Source: Silene latifolia
Lineage: Eukaryota; Streptophyta; Magnoliopsida; Caryophyllales; Caryophyllaceae
DNA length: 64,000 nucleotides
Direction of reading: 5' to 3'
Assembly (NCBI RefSeq): GCF_048544455.1
Contig: NC_133526.1
Span: 1,504,001-1,568,000, forward strand
Shown: in pieces, positions 48,301-58,960 of the stretch
Numbering within the stretch: the first letter of the stretch is position 1
Layout: each line of letters starts with the position of its first letter
Translations under genes and position numbers: made by a program
The notes under the pieces: model-generated
Databases searched by the model: none
Told to the model about the DNA's origin: nothing
Seen by the model: only the letters and a program-made list of their open reading frames with translations

Positions 48301-49821
48301 TCTGCATCCTCGTAGACCGGTCCTGTATAACACAATAGTCAGGGTAAAAGGTCACAAAACAATTATTTTCTTCTACTAATTGCTTAATTGAAATTAAATC
48401 ACAAGTAAGCGATGGAACATATAACACGTCTTTTAAAACAAAGCTCTCATTTAAAGCCACTGTCCCATGGTCTTGCGCAATAATATGAGACCCATTTGGC
48501 AATCCAACCGTGGAGGCTTTGCTAGTCCAAATTTTATTGAGTGCCTCTCGTCGCCCCGTCATATGATGAGACGCGCCACTGTCAAGTAGCCATTCACCGT
48601 TATCATATTGGTTTCGCGTACCTGTCAATTTGTGGCTAGCTTCGGTTTTGTTACCCAATAAGCCACGGAGAGCTACAACTTCATCCGAGGTGAGAGCTGA
48701 TTGTCCCTGTTTTTGCGCATCATTGTTAGTTGTTGATGCTGCATTTGCCACTTGAAAGGTATTGCCCCTGCCTCGTCCTCCACGACCTCTGCCACCGCGA
48801 CGGCCGCGTCCTCTGCCACGACTTGGATATCCATGTTTTTCCCAACAACTTTCCTCGGTGTGGTAGTCTTTATTGCAGAACGTGCAATGCAGGGGTGGTT
48901 GTTCTCCTTGCTCATGACTAGCGTCGGGTACAGTACCTCGAACGCCACCTCCAGTTGTCTTAACAGCCATGGCCGCCTCATTGATTTCCTCCTTCACCTT
49001 TGTCACGGCTCTGTGTCTTTGTTCCCGTAACATGAGTGAATATGCTCTGCTCAATGAGGTAATGTCATCTTCCATAAGCAAATTAGACCGGATGTTCCCA
49101 TAAAGGGAGGTGTCGAGACCCATAAGGAATTGGTGCACCTTCTCTTCCTCGCGTTCCTTGAGTAATGCAGCTGCCGATCCACAAGTACATTGCGGAACCC
49201 GACTGTAAGTGGACAGCTCGTCCCATATTGATTTCAATTTCGTATAATAGTCCACAATGGATTGATCTTTGCCCTGCTTACAGTCGTTGAGCTCGCTCTT
49301 TAATTGATGTACTCGCGGCGCATTGCCCGTAGAAAACTGCTCTTTAAGCTCTTTCCAAATTTCAGGAACGGTCCCTGAAAACGTAATACTCGGGTGAAGT
49401 CGAATTTCAATGACGTTTCTCAGCCATGCTTTAACCATGGCGTTGCATTGACGCCATGCTACGCTCTCATTGCTTTCGTCTTCGCCTGAGGCAGTAACCG
49501 GTTTCTCAATGGTACCCTCGACGAAAGCTAGTTTGTTTTTAGCGTCGAGACCATTCCGGACCGCGTCAGCCCAAAGTTCATAATTTTCACCATCAAATTT
49601 GATTTGAGTTAATGATAAACTCGGACTGTCAGAAGGGTGAAGGTACAATGGCGAGGTCGGGGCAATTTGTTCATATTTCGTTCCACTGCCTCCGCCTTCT
49701 TTCGCGGAAATAATTGTGCCTCCAGTCATCGTTGTAAGGTTTTGTTAAAAAAATTGTGATTGAAAAAAAATACGGAAATTGTGGTGTATAATTGCTCAGG
49801 ATCGAGATGTCTCTGATGCCA

Positions 49822-50021
49822 TGATAAACTGGAATTTGGGGTAAATATTTTGTATTGTATTGGATGCATAAAACGTAATACAGCTCCTCGCTTATATACA
49901 CAGCTTACCCTAGTTGTTACCTAATACAATTCCATATACTTTAGGTAACTAAAAGATACATAACTTAAAGACCAAGATAATATACAACTAGGATACCTAA
50001 AATATAAAATATCCTCCAATA
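49822..50021 (-). repeat. 5' LTR of the Copia element in copy B
   Basis: 200 bases. The primer-binding site follows at once on the minus strand. The CTAGTTGTATATTATCTTGG part probably holds the promoter region. Confidence 0.93.
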
Positions 50022-51104
50022 TGCTTCAAATCTTCTCAGGCCTACAAAATCTATAACGACGATATTGAGCTTGGAAAATGAATGATTAGTTGATAATTGG
50101 CGGTATTTGATTTTGATATTTCCCTTTTTTACATGGTCCATATATACGTCAGTTCTTAAATGTAAATCGAACATATTTTGAAGTGTGAAATATAACGAGA
50201 ACTAAGTTTTGGTGAAACCAGTTAATTCCTTTGTACTCCGTAAACAACATCTCACACGTTATAATCGAACAAGGTAACTTGGTATGTAAAGAACAACAAA
50301 GTCGGACTGTTGGAGTTTGAGGTTGCGATAAGGGCAGTACATGAGTATGAAATTATTGTACGTGTTGCATGCCGTTCTTATTCCATGCATTTTGAGTAAC
50401 GCCTAGCTTAGCTCGGAATTTTAATTTGAAGCAATATGTCTCACACGATTTTAGTATGGGATCGTCTTTTCTAAATCTCTTGAAATCAAAAATTGAAGGC
50501 TGTTATTAGTTAATCCGATTACAAGAATAAATTTATTCCGTATATGTTTTGACTTTCGAGGGTCCACTATTAATAGACCAAGTATATATTAGGCATAACA
50601 AACACTTAAGAAACATATAAGTTATAATCTACAAGGTTCTAGTGTTGTGCGAAGTGTAATAATTATATTCTTTTAGTCTCAATTATTTATTTACTTTTTA
50701 AATATATTGTATGGGGTATTTTAAATAAAGGTAAATAAATAATTGAGACAGTGAAAGTAAAAAGTAGGGAGTAGTAAGAAAAATACACTCAACAAGTAAA
50801 AGTGGACAAAACTATGTATTTCATTCAAGAAAGTAAATTTGTTACAGTACATATTACACTTGAAACAAAAGGATCAACTATAGAGATCATTAGAGATGAT
50901 TTCAAGTCAATTAAGGGTAACTTAATTAATCACCAATACAACACCAATACAATAAATTTAAAACATAAACATAAATGCGAGAAGTAAATATATGAAGCAG
51001 AAAATGAGATAGTACCACTAGGAGGTAGTATATATTGTTTCGTATATTTTGATGATCTGAGCTTGTATGTGACAAAGTATGGGAGAATAAAGTGTCTTAG
51101 GTGC

Positions 51105-51707
51105 TTAAGAGCACTGGAAGCCGGAGGAGTCGCCGGCCTTGTTGCAATAGTTTAGCAACAGGTTCAAAGATATAGGAACATTAAGGTTAATGCCTAAGAC
51201 ATTAGCTTTGATGGCAGTACAAAGACATATTGCTGTGTCAAGGTCAGTCAAGCCACTAAGAAGAGTACAACATTGACTTTTTGGTGGGGACCCGAGCACT
51301 ACACCGAGTACTCCGGGGAGGACATTAGCACATGCCGCCAACTTAAGGATGTCAATGGGGCATTTGTCACCTCCAGATGATGATGGTGGTGTACTAGGTG
51401 TTGTCACTGGTGATGGTGGTGTTATGGGTGTTGTTGGACCGTGGCCTCCAGATGATGATGGTGGTGTACTCGGTGTTGTCACTGGTGATGGTGGTGTTAT
51501 AGGTGTTGTTGGACCATGGCCTCCAGATGATGATGGTGGTGTAGTCGGTGTTGTCACTGGTGATGGTGGTGTTTTGGGTGGTGTTGAACCGCCACACCAC
51601 TTGCATGATGGTGGACTTGGTGGTGGTGGGCAAGGAACATTGTGGTTGGCAATAACCAAAGTGAAAAACATAAGGTTAAAGCATAAGAGGTAAGTTAGTG
51701 AAGCCAT
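51105..51707 (-). CDS. HyPRP B: hybrid proline-rich protein, eight-cysteine domain
   Basis: 200 residues, one exon, ATG at 51707. Residues 1-20 are a signal peptide ([20 protein letters not shown]), then [17 protein letters not shown]. Residues about 40-115 are a Pro/Thr/Ser region with two full copies of a 25-residue unit ([20 protein letters not shown] and PPSSS) after a shorter start. The C-terminal domain has all eight cysteines in family order: KCPID, AACAN, QCC, ICLC, NYC, QCS. HyPRPs are secreted to the cell wall; roles in wall strengthening and stress are known for relatives, but nothing here fixes a role. It is the only copy with both intact frame and full promoter. Compared with copy C it lacks four N-terminal residues and has one more unit. 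Confidence 0.95.
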   Translation of the reverse strand: MASLTYLLCFNLMFFTLVIANHNVPCPPPPSPPSCKWCGGSTPPKTPPSPVTTPTTPPSSSGGHGPTTPITPPSPVTTPSTPPSSSGGHGPTTPITPPSPVTTPSTPPSSSGGDKCPIDILKLAACANVLPGVLGVVLGSPPKSQCCTLLSGLTDLDTAICLCTAIKANVLGINLNVPISLNLLLNYCNKAGDSSGFQCS

Positions 51708-51836
51708 ATTGAAAAGAACTAAACTTAAGCTAACAATGAGCTTTTTAGGCTAATAAGAGTAGTTTTGAGTAGCTAAGATGTTTTGTATTGCTTACAATTG
51801 GGAAGGATTTGATTATTTAAGTTCAATTTGTGCTTT

Positions 51837-51846
51837 CTATTTATAG
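51837..51846 (-). promoter_or_regulatory. TATA box of HyPRP B
   Basis: CTATAAATAG on the minus strand, 130 bases upstream of the ATG. It is shared with copy A and missing in copy C. Confidence 0.65.
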
Positions 51847-52436
51847 TGAAAACATGTTGACTTTTCAACATAATTTTTTCCATTTATAAGAAAAACTAAG
51901 GAACTAGTGTAGTGGTGGTCCATGTGAAGAGAGTTGTAGTATAATCCAGGCCCAAATGATGGACCCGGACTTTTTTACAAATATTAATAGCCCACTTGGC
52001 GTATAATAGGGAGTAGACTGCTAATAGTTTACACAGAGTACACACAATTGCAGATAGTATAGCATTGTAGAAGAACGTACGTTCAATGACACCCTTAATA
52101 AGTCAAAAAGTTATTGCATGTATACCCCTCTCAACATAATATGGAAAATTTTTGGATTATAATTATCAGTTTAATCTTTTAATTTGGATGGTTCTCTCAC
52201 ATAATATAGAGATTCACAAGTTCATGACTCTAAACCTTAAGTTTAACTAAAATCCCTAAAATCTCACAAGTGAAATTTAACCAGTAATCAAGTATTGTTG
52301 TGCGGAAGCGTGAATACCTCTTGTTAGGCCTCTGCTGCATTTGTATACACAATACATAATATTACGATATTGTCCATTTTGGGCCGAGCCTTCACGGATT
52401 TACTCTTGGGCTCCTTCCCAAAAGGCCTAACTATTA

Positions 52437-52645
52437 CTCCCTCCGTCCTGGTCAATTGTTGTCCTTTCGTTTTGGCACAAAGACCAAGGAATGAGGGAAA
52501 AGGCCAATAACTAAATGACAAGTGGAACAAATTGAATGAAAATGATCAAATTACTCATCAAGTTCATTCTTAAAATAGAAAGGACAACAAATGACTGAGA
52601 CACCCTAAAATGGAAAAGGACAACAAATGACCGGGACAGAGAGAG
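52437..52645. mobile_element. Stowaway-like MITE, complete
   Basis: 209 bases from CTCCCTCCGTCCTGGTCAAT to GACCGGGACAGAGAG, between TA dinucleotides. The best preserved member here; others lie at 10175, 39271 and 44643. It has no coding content. Confidence 0.75.
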
Positions 52646-53239
52646 TATATTTTATAGACACCTATAAAGATGATCTTTCACCTTTATTTTATTGATGTGA
52701 GACAAGGGTTTGTACCCTAACAAATATGTTTGTGATCCACTTCTGAAACATGACGGCCTGATGGGTAAGCAAAAATTTAAAAAAGAAATAGTTATTTTCT
52801 ACGACTGTCGTATAACAGTTCTTCAACATATACTGAATAACTGAAATGCTTAATTAATTGAAAAAAAGGTTTGTCTCACATTGTGAGACGGTTCTCTTTC
52901 TAGAAACTACGTCACGGAGACATCAGCTACAAATATCAAGACCAAACAAACTCAAATGTGATACTTACTCTAAATCTTTCTACATTATGAATTTATTATA
53001 TGAGCCAAAATTAATTGATGAATTATTATTAGTCAAGTCTTTAAAATGTCGTCTAGCAAATGCTTGATTAAAGACATTAATACGTCGTGTGACACAGGCA
53101 ATAATAATGTCTTTCTAATTTTGCAACTTGGTTTATATTAGACAAATTGGGACCTTTATTTGATCATCACGTCGGCATTATTTCATAATTCATAAAATGC
53201 ATAAACCATGCATAAATTTCACGTACGTACACTACTATC

Positions 53240-53831
53240 AGTGGCGGTTTTGATGGGGTGTAGGAGATGCACCTGCACCCCTTTGTTCAGAAATATGTAA
53301 AAGTTTGTTTCAATAAGGAACATTATATGTTTAGTGGTCCAGTGGTTGAAATTTGGATACTTAATTTCCAATCTAATGGTCTTGAGTTTGATTTCTAAGG
53401 TAGTCATTTTTTCACTTTTATCTCATTTAGTTATAAATTGTGTTTTTAATGCTATTTAATGCCTAGTTTTAGTCTTTTATTTTCAAAATTGTGTTAGTTA
53501 TAAATTCATTCTATTGTTTTTTGGTAGTTCATCAATTTTTATATAATTGCATAACTTATAAATTTAGCATTAAAATTTATTTTCAATTAAATAAAATACT
53601 CGTATTTATTTAGTTACGATAAAATATTATGTACTCAACTATCTATTGGATTTAACATAAAGAAAAATATCATATTATTAGACTACTCATTATTTGGATC
53701 CAATTTTATTTTAATTTAGTTTTTACTTTATCCTCGCGGATTTTTGTGTTTAAATTTTAGTTTTCGACTTACCGTCACCGAAATCATTGTTAAACTTGCA
53801 CCCCTGTGATCAAATCCTAGAATCACTCCTA
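53240..53831. mobile_element. MULE-like insertion, 592 bp
   Basis: A 9-bp duplication ACTACTATC flanks it (53231-53239, 53832-53840). Copies A and C run straight through this point (CACTATCATAAATGTGAATA in copy C), so the insertion is specific to copy B. Ends are loosely inverted (AGTGGCGGTTTTGATGGGGT against GGGGTG...GATTTGATC...AGT in complement). The interior is AT-rich with no frame. A 9-bp duplication fits Mutator-like elements. Confidence 0.65.
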
Positions 53832-55079
53832 ACTACTATCATAAATGTTGAATACCTTAACATAAATAATTGATTATTTGATTTATAATTGACGAATTTG
53901 ATAGATGTGTTGATATTCCGTTCACCCTCGAGTTTGTTAAATACAATAATGTAAGAGTATATGTGATCCTCTGTAAATACACATCTAGCTAGTATTTTAC
54001 ATCCTTCCCCGTATGTATATAAACTAAGACGTCCGAATCCGATCCAAAGAACCACATATCATCCGATTCAGACATACAAGATTCGAATAATCCGATTCAG
54101 ACCAGATTCGAATTTCATGCATATGGCTAGATAAGACTCTAGTACACAAATTGGGAAACTTTTGTCATGATCAATAAGATCCAATTAGTAAAGCTGACTT
54201 TGATGATGTTGATTATGTGCCCTTAGTAGTTAGTACAGGTCTTAATGCTCTTTTAGCCACTAAATAAAATGAGTGAAGGAAAAATGTCATTTACTTCCTT
54301 TCCGCGTATAAAATAAATTGTGATGACCATCAAAATCACCCTTTCACTCTCAAATTAACAAAAATGGGGGACATATAAGGAAATTACACTTTATTTTTTT
54401 TGTTTTCGTTCATCAATTATAGACTTATAGGAGTATTTGTCAAGTTATTCCTCTAAGAGTTTACTTTGGATATTTGAAAAAGGACATATGCTAGAGTTGC
54501 ATTTACACAAGTTTGGATAATCCTCATCGTCGAATAATTAAAAGGTTGTAGAATTTGAGAAGCATAGAGTTCGTATAATATACGGTTTTCGGGCGGGACA
54601 AAAAGCGTCTGTAATTAGACAGACAGTTCCTCAGGTGAGCTAAAATAGCCACACAAGTTTTGAGAGGAAACAGATGGCATTTAAGTGTGTCGGTATGCGA
54701 TAAACTAGTCTCGGACGAAAATCGTGTACTCCTGACAAATAAATGATAATGTATTATTTAGGCCTGAAAACGATTACGGTAACTCATTAAGCAACCCAAG
54801 ACACGTGGTGGAAAAATTGGGAGGAAAAGACACATTAACCGATACGAGCTCGCAAACGGCTCAAATTTAAGTATATACTCCGTATAAGACATGGTTTTCA
54901 GTATTTCAGGGTCCCAGAACGATTAAAACCGCTAACTATCCTATTGACTTCATATAAAAACACGAAAAAAAATATAAATGATGACGTGGACACTATGAAC
55001 TAAAATAGTTTCAAACAAACACTAACTACCTAATTAATTTGCTAATAAACACTCATTATCAAAAAAAATTCAGTAAATG

Positions 55080-55600
55080 TCTTCATATGTTTTCACTTTT
55101 CACTCTCTTCTCATATTTTTAGCCTATTAATGAAATGGGAGAATTACCTCAAATCTCAGTATCCGAAGCTAACCCATTCAACATCACAGTAGGCTCGGAG
55201 AGAAGGAGACTAGGGTTGTTGTCGAATATCGACAAAATAAATTAACTTGCCCCAGCCCGGACTGCTCTTAAGATAGCGAATGACATGGACGACCCCGTTT
55301 CAACGAGGAGAGTTTCTCTCCATTTCCTAAAAAGAAATGGAGAGGTCATTTCTTTTTGGTCGTCTAGATCGTATTCTGGTATCATCGAACGGCTCAAAAT
55401 TTATGTGTAAAAGTAAAGGGATAATGAGGTTTGGTGGGAAAAATATTATTAAATGTCCTTAATAGAGGAAATGGAGAGGATACATTTTCAGTTTCAACGA
55501 TCAAGTTTTCGAGTATTAGGTTTTTGTCTTTTGATGGTCCCAACTCCCAAGGAATATATTGCAAGATTTGCAAGAGTACAAATATAGTATCAAGCATTTA
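55080..55600. repeat. Unoccupied paralogue of the Helitron and LARD insertion sites
   Basis: CTTCATATGTTTTCACTTTT to CATATTTTTAG, then TATTAATGAAATGGGAGAAT and GGAGACTAGGGTTGTTGTCG, then CGACAAAATAAATTAACTTG. These match, in order, the left flank of the Helitron (22371-22414), the DNA between Helitron and LARD (29552-29661) and the DNA right of the LARD (39150-39270). A block at 55303-55492 is extra here. The single GACAA at the LARD point contrasts with its duplication in copy A. Confidence 0.85.
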
Positions 55601-55617
55601 ATTTTCACAAATTCTCA

Positions 55618-55795
55618 TTATAGACGGACACTATCCGTCTATACGTATAGACGGATACCATTTTCCTTCACAAAATACCCATTTGCCATAAAGTAGGAAG
55701 CACATGGGGAGTGCCCCACCTTGTCCCCTCTACCCATTTTATTAGAGGTCTTTACCCGTCTGTTCGCCCTACCCGTCTATACCAAAACCTATTGT
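55618..55795. mobile_element. Foldback MITE remnant related to 23844-23994
   Basis: It contains GACGGACACTATCCGTCTAT, ACGTATAGACGGATA and, at the far end, CCCGTCTATACCAAAACC. The inner CACAAAATACCCATTTGC part recalls the other copy. Arms are incomplete. Confidence 0.4.
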
Positions 55796-56722
55796 TTAAT
55801 TTTTGATTGGTTGTGATGTGGGCCCTCAATCCACCACGCACCACCTCCTCCACGGTGTGGCGGCTTGCCGCCATGTTATGGTAGTAGTGAGCGACTGAGC
55901 GTAAGTAAGGGCTAAGACGGCCGTGAGGCGGCCTAGGTTTGCCACAAGAACCCCAAGCATATATTGGTGGCAATGAGATTGCTTGTTATGCAAACTACGT
56001 ACTCGTATGTAGGTAAAGAACATGCATGGGAATTTATAGTTAGGGTTTGTCTTATACATTAGTTTATGGGATGTAAGTGACACAAGCGCCCAACATTCCA
56101 AGGGAAAGTCGTTACATAGATGGCGTCCCGTTTTGCGAGTTTATTACAAGGCATCTCGTTAACAATAGGAACCCAACTTCTATTGTACCACATTTTTTCT
56201 CACGGAGATAAAATGTATTTTGGGTTCAGGGTCCTTCTCAATTCATTCGTTCGTCAAGGCCGTGTGTTAACGACAACTTTTGTATTTGGTCTTCCTTTGT
56301 CCCTGTAACCTGTGAGGTCTGTCACTTGAATACGAGAAAGCCTGTGTTGTGGATAATGTTAATTTCCAATCTTATTATGTGATGTTCCCAAATAATGTAA
56401 TTAAGCTGCTTGTTGCTACGACCTATTGCTACGACCTATAATTCACCTGATTGACTTAAACAATAGTTGAATCATGTCAAAGAGTTTAGGAATACAAGAA
56501 TTACAAAGTACTCCGTGTTGATGATGTTAGTATTCAGTTGAATCAACATTAGTTCAACAAAGATCGACAACTTTGACTTTGGTCTGAATCGGGTAGTATT
56601 TGGTTGGTGGTATTAATCTTGAGATAATTTCTGACTAGGTATTTTCCACGACGTATCCAAAATAGCCAAGGCGATTAGACAATCATAAATAAATTTATAC
56701 ATTGTTTATTGTTTACTTTATA

Positions 56723-57463
56723 CTAGTATAGATCCCGCGCGAATGCGCGGTTTTTTAGATAGCTATATTAGAAAATTTAACAATTACATCATTCGTTAGT
56801 TATTATCAAAATATATAATAATAGAATTATTTAGAAAGTGTTTGCTAAAAAAGTGCTCGTGACCATCATACAAAAATAATAATAGTAAAGTAAAATATTT
56901 CTATCACAGCATACGTATAATACTATAATTAGTGCAGTACAATTTCATTTATGTAACAAAATCAAAATATCTAATTAATATGTGTATACAAATTGAAAAA
57001 AAATAGTATACCCTTTTTAATTGCAGTATCTATTGTTTGTAATAGCATATGTAAATATGATATAATCTAATTATAGAATACTTCATTTAGGCGGAAAATT
57101 TTTATTAATCTCTTATTCTTTTAGTATAAGAGGGATGAAAATGTTTGTTAAATAACTGTACGTAGCTATCATGATTAGTTTTAAAAATAATAACAGTAAA
57201 ATATTTTATCACATCATACGTATAATTAGTACAATTTCATTTATGACAAAATCGAAATATCTTATTAATATATTTATATTATATATTATATATTATATAT
57301 TATATATTACAGAATAAAGCTATTTATTGTTAGAAAGTATGACCCAGTGTAGATATAATATTGTGAAGTCTATTTATAGAATAAATCATTTAGGCGGAAA
57401 ATTTTTAATAATCTCCTATTCTTTTAGTAGAAGGAGGATTATTCTTTTAGTAGAAGGAGGATT
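56723..57463 (-). mobile_element. Small Helitron-like element, right end approximate
   Basis: On the minus strand the left end reads hairpin CCGCGCATTCGCGCGG, a spacer and CTAG with host T. Two internal blocks (TCATTTAGGCGGAAAATTTT followed by TATTCTTTTAGTA) repeat at about 57082 and 57390. The right end is taken near a doubled TTATTCTTTTAGTAGAAGGA (57420-57463), whose complement would begin TCCTCCTTCTACTAAAAG. There is no coding content. Confidence 0.5.
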
Positions 57464-58194
57464 TTGACGAAAAGCCTAAAAATGGCGGATGACGCCACTT
57501 CAAGCCATTGTTTTTGAATGACAAATGACACAAATGTAAGAATAAGAAAGAACCTTACGCATCAAACATATTTTAGAGATAAGATTGCCCAAATAGGTAA
57601 GCGATAAATCATAATAATAAACACAAATGGGAAAAAGTGCGGAGTAGCTTCCCTTACATCCACGAAAGGATTTAGGAAAGGTAGAGAGATAAAATCCTCC
57701 CCCTTCTCTCTACCTCTCCTAATTTCGTAAAAAATCAATCAATCGCTTCACCGCCTCACCGCCTCACAGCCTCACAGTCATGTTTGTTCACTTCACCTGC
57801 GCTCCGCCTGAGTGGTGATGACCGTCTTGAGGCTGATCCCTGATTAATTTTCCCTTGCTTTTATTTATATCACAGGTTTGATCTGATTTTTTCCTTATTT
57901 GATCTTCGTTTTATCAACTAATATAGTGAATCTTCTGTTTTCCTCTTTGGTTGTGTCTTAATCGGGCTTCTCCTGGATGATTACTGCTGGTTGTTATCCC
58001 GGGTTATATTTGTTTCTTTCTTAGATGGAGTATCAAGTTCTTCTGTTTAATCTTTGTGATTTGTTTGTTGTGAACGATAATGGTGTCGATGATGATGATG
58101 ACCTTGCTAAATTGGTTATGGAATTGGGGGTACCTTCCATCTCCAATATCCATTTGGTGAAAGATAGGGGGAACTCACTTTTCAGGGAAGGGAA

Positions 58195-58559
58195 GAGCAT
58201 CTCCAATGGTTACCTAAAAGGACTTGCTTGCAAATAAAAAAGATTTCAAGCTACTTGCTTAACCATTGGAGCACTCCACATCAACTAGCTTAAATTAAGC
58301 TAATAGCTCCATGGAGCTAGTAGCTTAAATGGTCCCACAAGAAAATATAACCAATAGAAAAATAGTTGTCTCATTTATTTTTTATTTAATAATTAAGAAT
58401 TAAATAAATTAATAAAAAAGTGTGTTAGTTAGGTCTCATCAAGCTAATACTAAATAGGATTCACCATTGGAGTAACTTGTAGCTTGAAATTGTTGTTGCT
58501 CAAAAAAATGATGTGGCAAAGGTAAGCTAGTACCAACTAGCTTACCATTGTGGATGCTC
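58195..58559. mobile_element. Tourist-like MITE, first of a pair
   Basis: GAGCATCTCCAATGGTTACC at the left and ACCATTGTGGATGCTC at the right are inverted repeats, fitting the PIF/Harbinger Tourist class. The left flank lacks TTA while TTA follows on the right, so the left junction, which cuts the TPR frame after REGK, has lost a few bases. Confidence 0.75.
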
Positions 58560-58562
58560 TTA

Positions 58563-58960
58563 GAGCATCTCCAATGGTTTCCCAAAAGGACTTGCTTGCA
58601 AATAAAAAAAATTTCAAGCTACTTGCTTAACCATTGGAGCACTTCTATTGAACTAGCTTAAATTGAGCTACTAGCTCCATGAAGCTAGTAGCTTAAATGG
58701 TCCTACAAAAAAAATCTACCTACTAAAATAATACATGTGGAAATAGAATTGCATTTTCAGAAATGCATTTAATGAGGGGAACTACTTGAATTAGTTGAGT
58801 ATGCAACAACTTCATTAAGGTAGTTGACATATGGGTCCATCTAAGCCACAATACTAGTAGCTTACCATTGTAGTAGTTTCTAGCCTAAAAATGTTGTAGC
58901 TTGAAAATCTTATGTGGCAAAGGTAAGCTAGTAGCAACTAGCTTACCATTGTGGATGCTC
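58563..58960. mobile_element. Tourist-like MITE, second of a pair
   Basis: Same family as 58195-58559 and head-to-tail with it. Flanked on both sides by TTA (58560-58562, 58961-58963), the usual 3-bp duplication. Both copies contain GGCAAAGGTAAGCTAGTA near the right end, a strong plant 5' splice-site look-alike. Confidence 0.8.

Larger units (their letters stand above)
45128..50021 (-). mobile_element. Ty1/Copia LTR retrotransposon (Ale-like), nearly whole
   Basis: A 4.9 kb fossil with 200-base LTRs (45128-45327, 49822-50021) that read as identical, and a 5-bp duplication TGCTT (45123-45127, 50022-50026). Polypurine tract CTTGAGGGGGAG and primer site TGGCATCAGAG place it on the minus strand. 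Parts in order: gag with CX2CX4HX4C knuckle (about 48.8-49.7 kb), protease (about 48.55; LLDSGASHHMTG), integrase (about 47.6-48.3; HRRLGH), reverse transcriptase (about 46.2-47.0; [18 protein letters not shown]), RNase H (about 45.4-45.8). About two breaks are visible. Identical LTRs mean a very recent insertion. The lineage name is tentative. Confidence 0.94.
43767..55600. repeat. Tandem segment copy B
   Basis: It begins with GTTGTGATGTGGGCCCTCAA and the CCACCACGCACCACCTCCTC block (also at 55810 in copy C). It then carries the GTATGTAGGTAAAG block (44055), the MITE pair, a Copia element, the GTGTGAAATATAAC block (50183), the HyPRP gene, its promoter and the upstream stretch (52130-54520), and ends with CAAGAGTACAAATATAGTAT. 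Gene-free spans 43767-45127, 50022-51104, 51850-53239 and 53832-55120 are this shared DNA. Confidence 0.75.

Noticed and set aside
51349-51693. 114-residue Gly/Asp/Val-rich frame opposite HyPRP B (similar at 62321-62542 and 13245-13433)
   Set aside because: Antisense shadow of the proline-rich repeat; the minus-strand gene explains it fully.
56120-56308. 62-residue frame in copy C
   Set aside because: No recognisable domain, no splice or promoter context, and short enough to be chance.
58195-58960. The insert in the TPR frame as a normal intron
   Set aside because: There is no GT at the left border or AG at the right. The inverted ends and TTA duplication identify MITEs.
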